This document shows, piece by piece, positions 41,736 through 44,730 of a stretch of 44,730 nucleotides of DNA. The notes under the pieces were generated by a model. The model did not search any database and was not told where the DNA came from. It was given only the letters and a program-made list of their open reading frames with translations. The translations under genes were made by a program, and so were the position numbers. Position 1 is the stretch's first letter. The number at the start of each line of letters is the position of its first letter. Source of the stretch: an uncultured Candidatus Saccharibacteria bacterium (GTDB lineage Bacteria > Patescibacteria > Saccharimonadia > Saccharimonadales > UBA4665); assembly GCA_946482285.1 (NCBI GenBank), contig CAMLQK010000003.1:1-44730 (forward strand), read 5' to 3'.

Positions 41736-41764
41736 ATTTTAACACGGCATGATGCTAATGTCAA
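41736..41764 (-). promoter_or_regulatory. Promoter of the KGG gene
   Basis: A perfect -35 TTGACA (41759-41764) and a -10 TAAAAT (41736-41741) are separated by 17 bp on the minus strand. Confidence 0.75.
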
Positions 41765-41835
41765 TAGTAAGGGTGAGCACTTTAGCATGTTTTAAGAAGT
41801 ATGGCCAGTTTGTTTGCGTAAAAATACGAAGAAAG

Positions 41836-41866
41836 AAAAAGACCATCCTATTCGGATGGTCTTTTT
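41836..41866 (-). terminator. Terminator of the rRNA operon
   Basis: GACCATCC (41841-41848) pairs with GGATGGTC (41854-41861), flanked by AAAAA and TTTTT runs. It lies just after 5S rRNA on the minus strand. Confidence 0.9.
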
Positions 41867-41870
41867 ATAA

Positions 41871-41987
41871 TTCGGCACCGTGCTATTTTCCCAGGGCTTG
41901 ATATCCCAAGTATTGTAACCGCTGCGAGGCTTAACTGCTGTGTTCGGCATGGGAACAGGTGTTTCCCTCGCGCCATGGGCACCGATT
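41871..41987 (-). rRNA. rrf: 5S ribosomal RNA
   Basis: The minus strand contains the conserved 5S core, including CCGAACACAGCAGTTAAGC (41929-41947) and GGAAACACCTGTTCCCATG. The ends pair as helix I (UCGGUGCC, 41978-41985, with GGUGCCGA, 41872-41879). The length is about 117 nt; ends are approximate. Confidence 0.92.
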
Positions 41988-42163
41988 ACACCGACCCACA
42001 ATGGTCGGCACAATCGATGTCCATATCGGTTGCACGGTATCAAAAGTAATCGATGTAAAAGCGTTTAAACAAACGGGCAGTTATCATAGTGATAAACACC
42101 AATAACTAGTCAATATGCATTCCTCTCACCCAATACGTACTAGCCGTATGAATGAGAGAACAT
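41988..42163 (-). other. 23S-5S spacer with processing hairpin
   Basis: This 176-nt spacer contains no tRNA that I can see. A hairpin at about 42121-42158 pairs CTCTCA with TGAGAG and ATACG with CGTAT, and a short CCGACC/GGTCGG hairpin is near 41990-42008. Both are plausible rRNA-processing sites. Confidence 0.5.

Positions 42164-44730
<2,567 letters not shown>

Overview
The window looks like a chromosomal segment of a Patescibacteria/CPR bacterium, most probably Saccharibacteria (TM7). The sequence evidence is compact housekeeping genes, moderate GC, very short or overlapping gene junctions, a short IF2 and a four-domain S1, a B12-dependent ribonucleotide reductase next to nrdR, and giant repetitive surface proteins of the kind known from these epibionts. 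UGA is read as stop (prfA itself ends in TGA), which argues against the UGA-recoding Gracilibacteria/SR1 lineages. The lineage call is inference; the gene calls rest on motifs seen in the translations.

Layout. 1-2486: a divergent promoter pair, a truncated minus-strand gene, L31 (rpmE2), release factor 1 (prfA) and its methyltransferase (prmC). 2463-6847 (minus): an envelope operon with an LCP-family glycopolymer ligase, a polytopic membrane protein, an HtrA protease and an unknown protein. 6938-7570: signal peptidase I. 7650-9267 (minus): parA-parB. 9553-10047: a small anchored protein. 10048-20107 (minus): two giant paralogous secreted proteins (about 1667 and 1572 residues), built from phage-fibre-like repeats and sharing a 242-bp identical block; the second carries a kelch-like beta-propeller. 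20348-27697 (minus): L21, ileS with a T-box riboswitch leader, a thioredoxin-fold protein, nrdJ and nrdR. 27840-30526 (minus): ftsZ and ftsA. 30572-32554 (minus): rpsU-yqeY-adk-map operon, preceded by a winged-helix regulator (32611-32898). 33015-36416 (plus): priA, def, fmt. 36433-39940 (minus): a DUF5663-like protein, infB, rpsA. 40086-41340 (plus): a ROK kinase overlapping a HExxH/zinc-ribbon protein. 41389-41640 (minus): a KGG-repeat protein. 41871-44730 (minus): 5S rRNA and the 3' part of 23S rRNA, which carries an insertion.

Most notable are three regulatory or RNA features. First, the ileS leader folds as a T-box with an ultrashort specifier hairpin (AUC in a 7-nt loop), a tRNA-acceptor bulge and an anti-Shine-Dalgarno element, consistent with translational control by tRNA-Ile. 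Second, many genes have a sigma70-type -10 hexamer 6-10 nt before the start codon and no Shine-Dalgarno sequence, which predicts leaderless mRNAs alongside classical SD-led ones. Third, the 23S rRNA contains a roughly 200-nt structured insertion near helix 63. The two giant surface proteins appear to be modular adhesins undergoing recombination and are candidates for host attachment.
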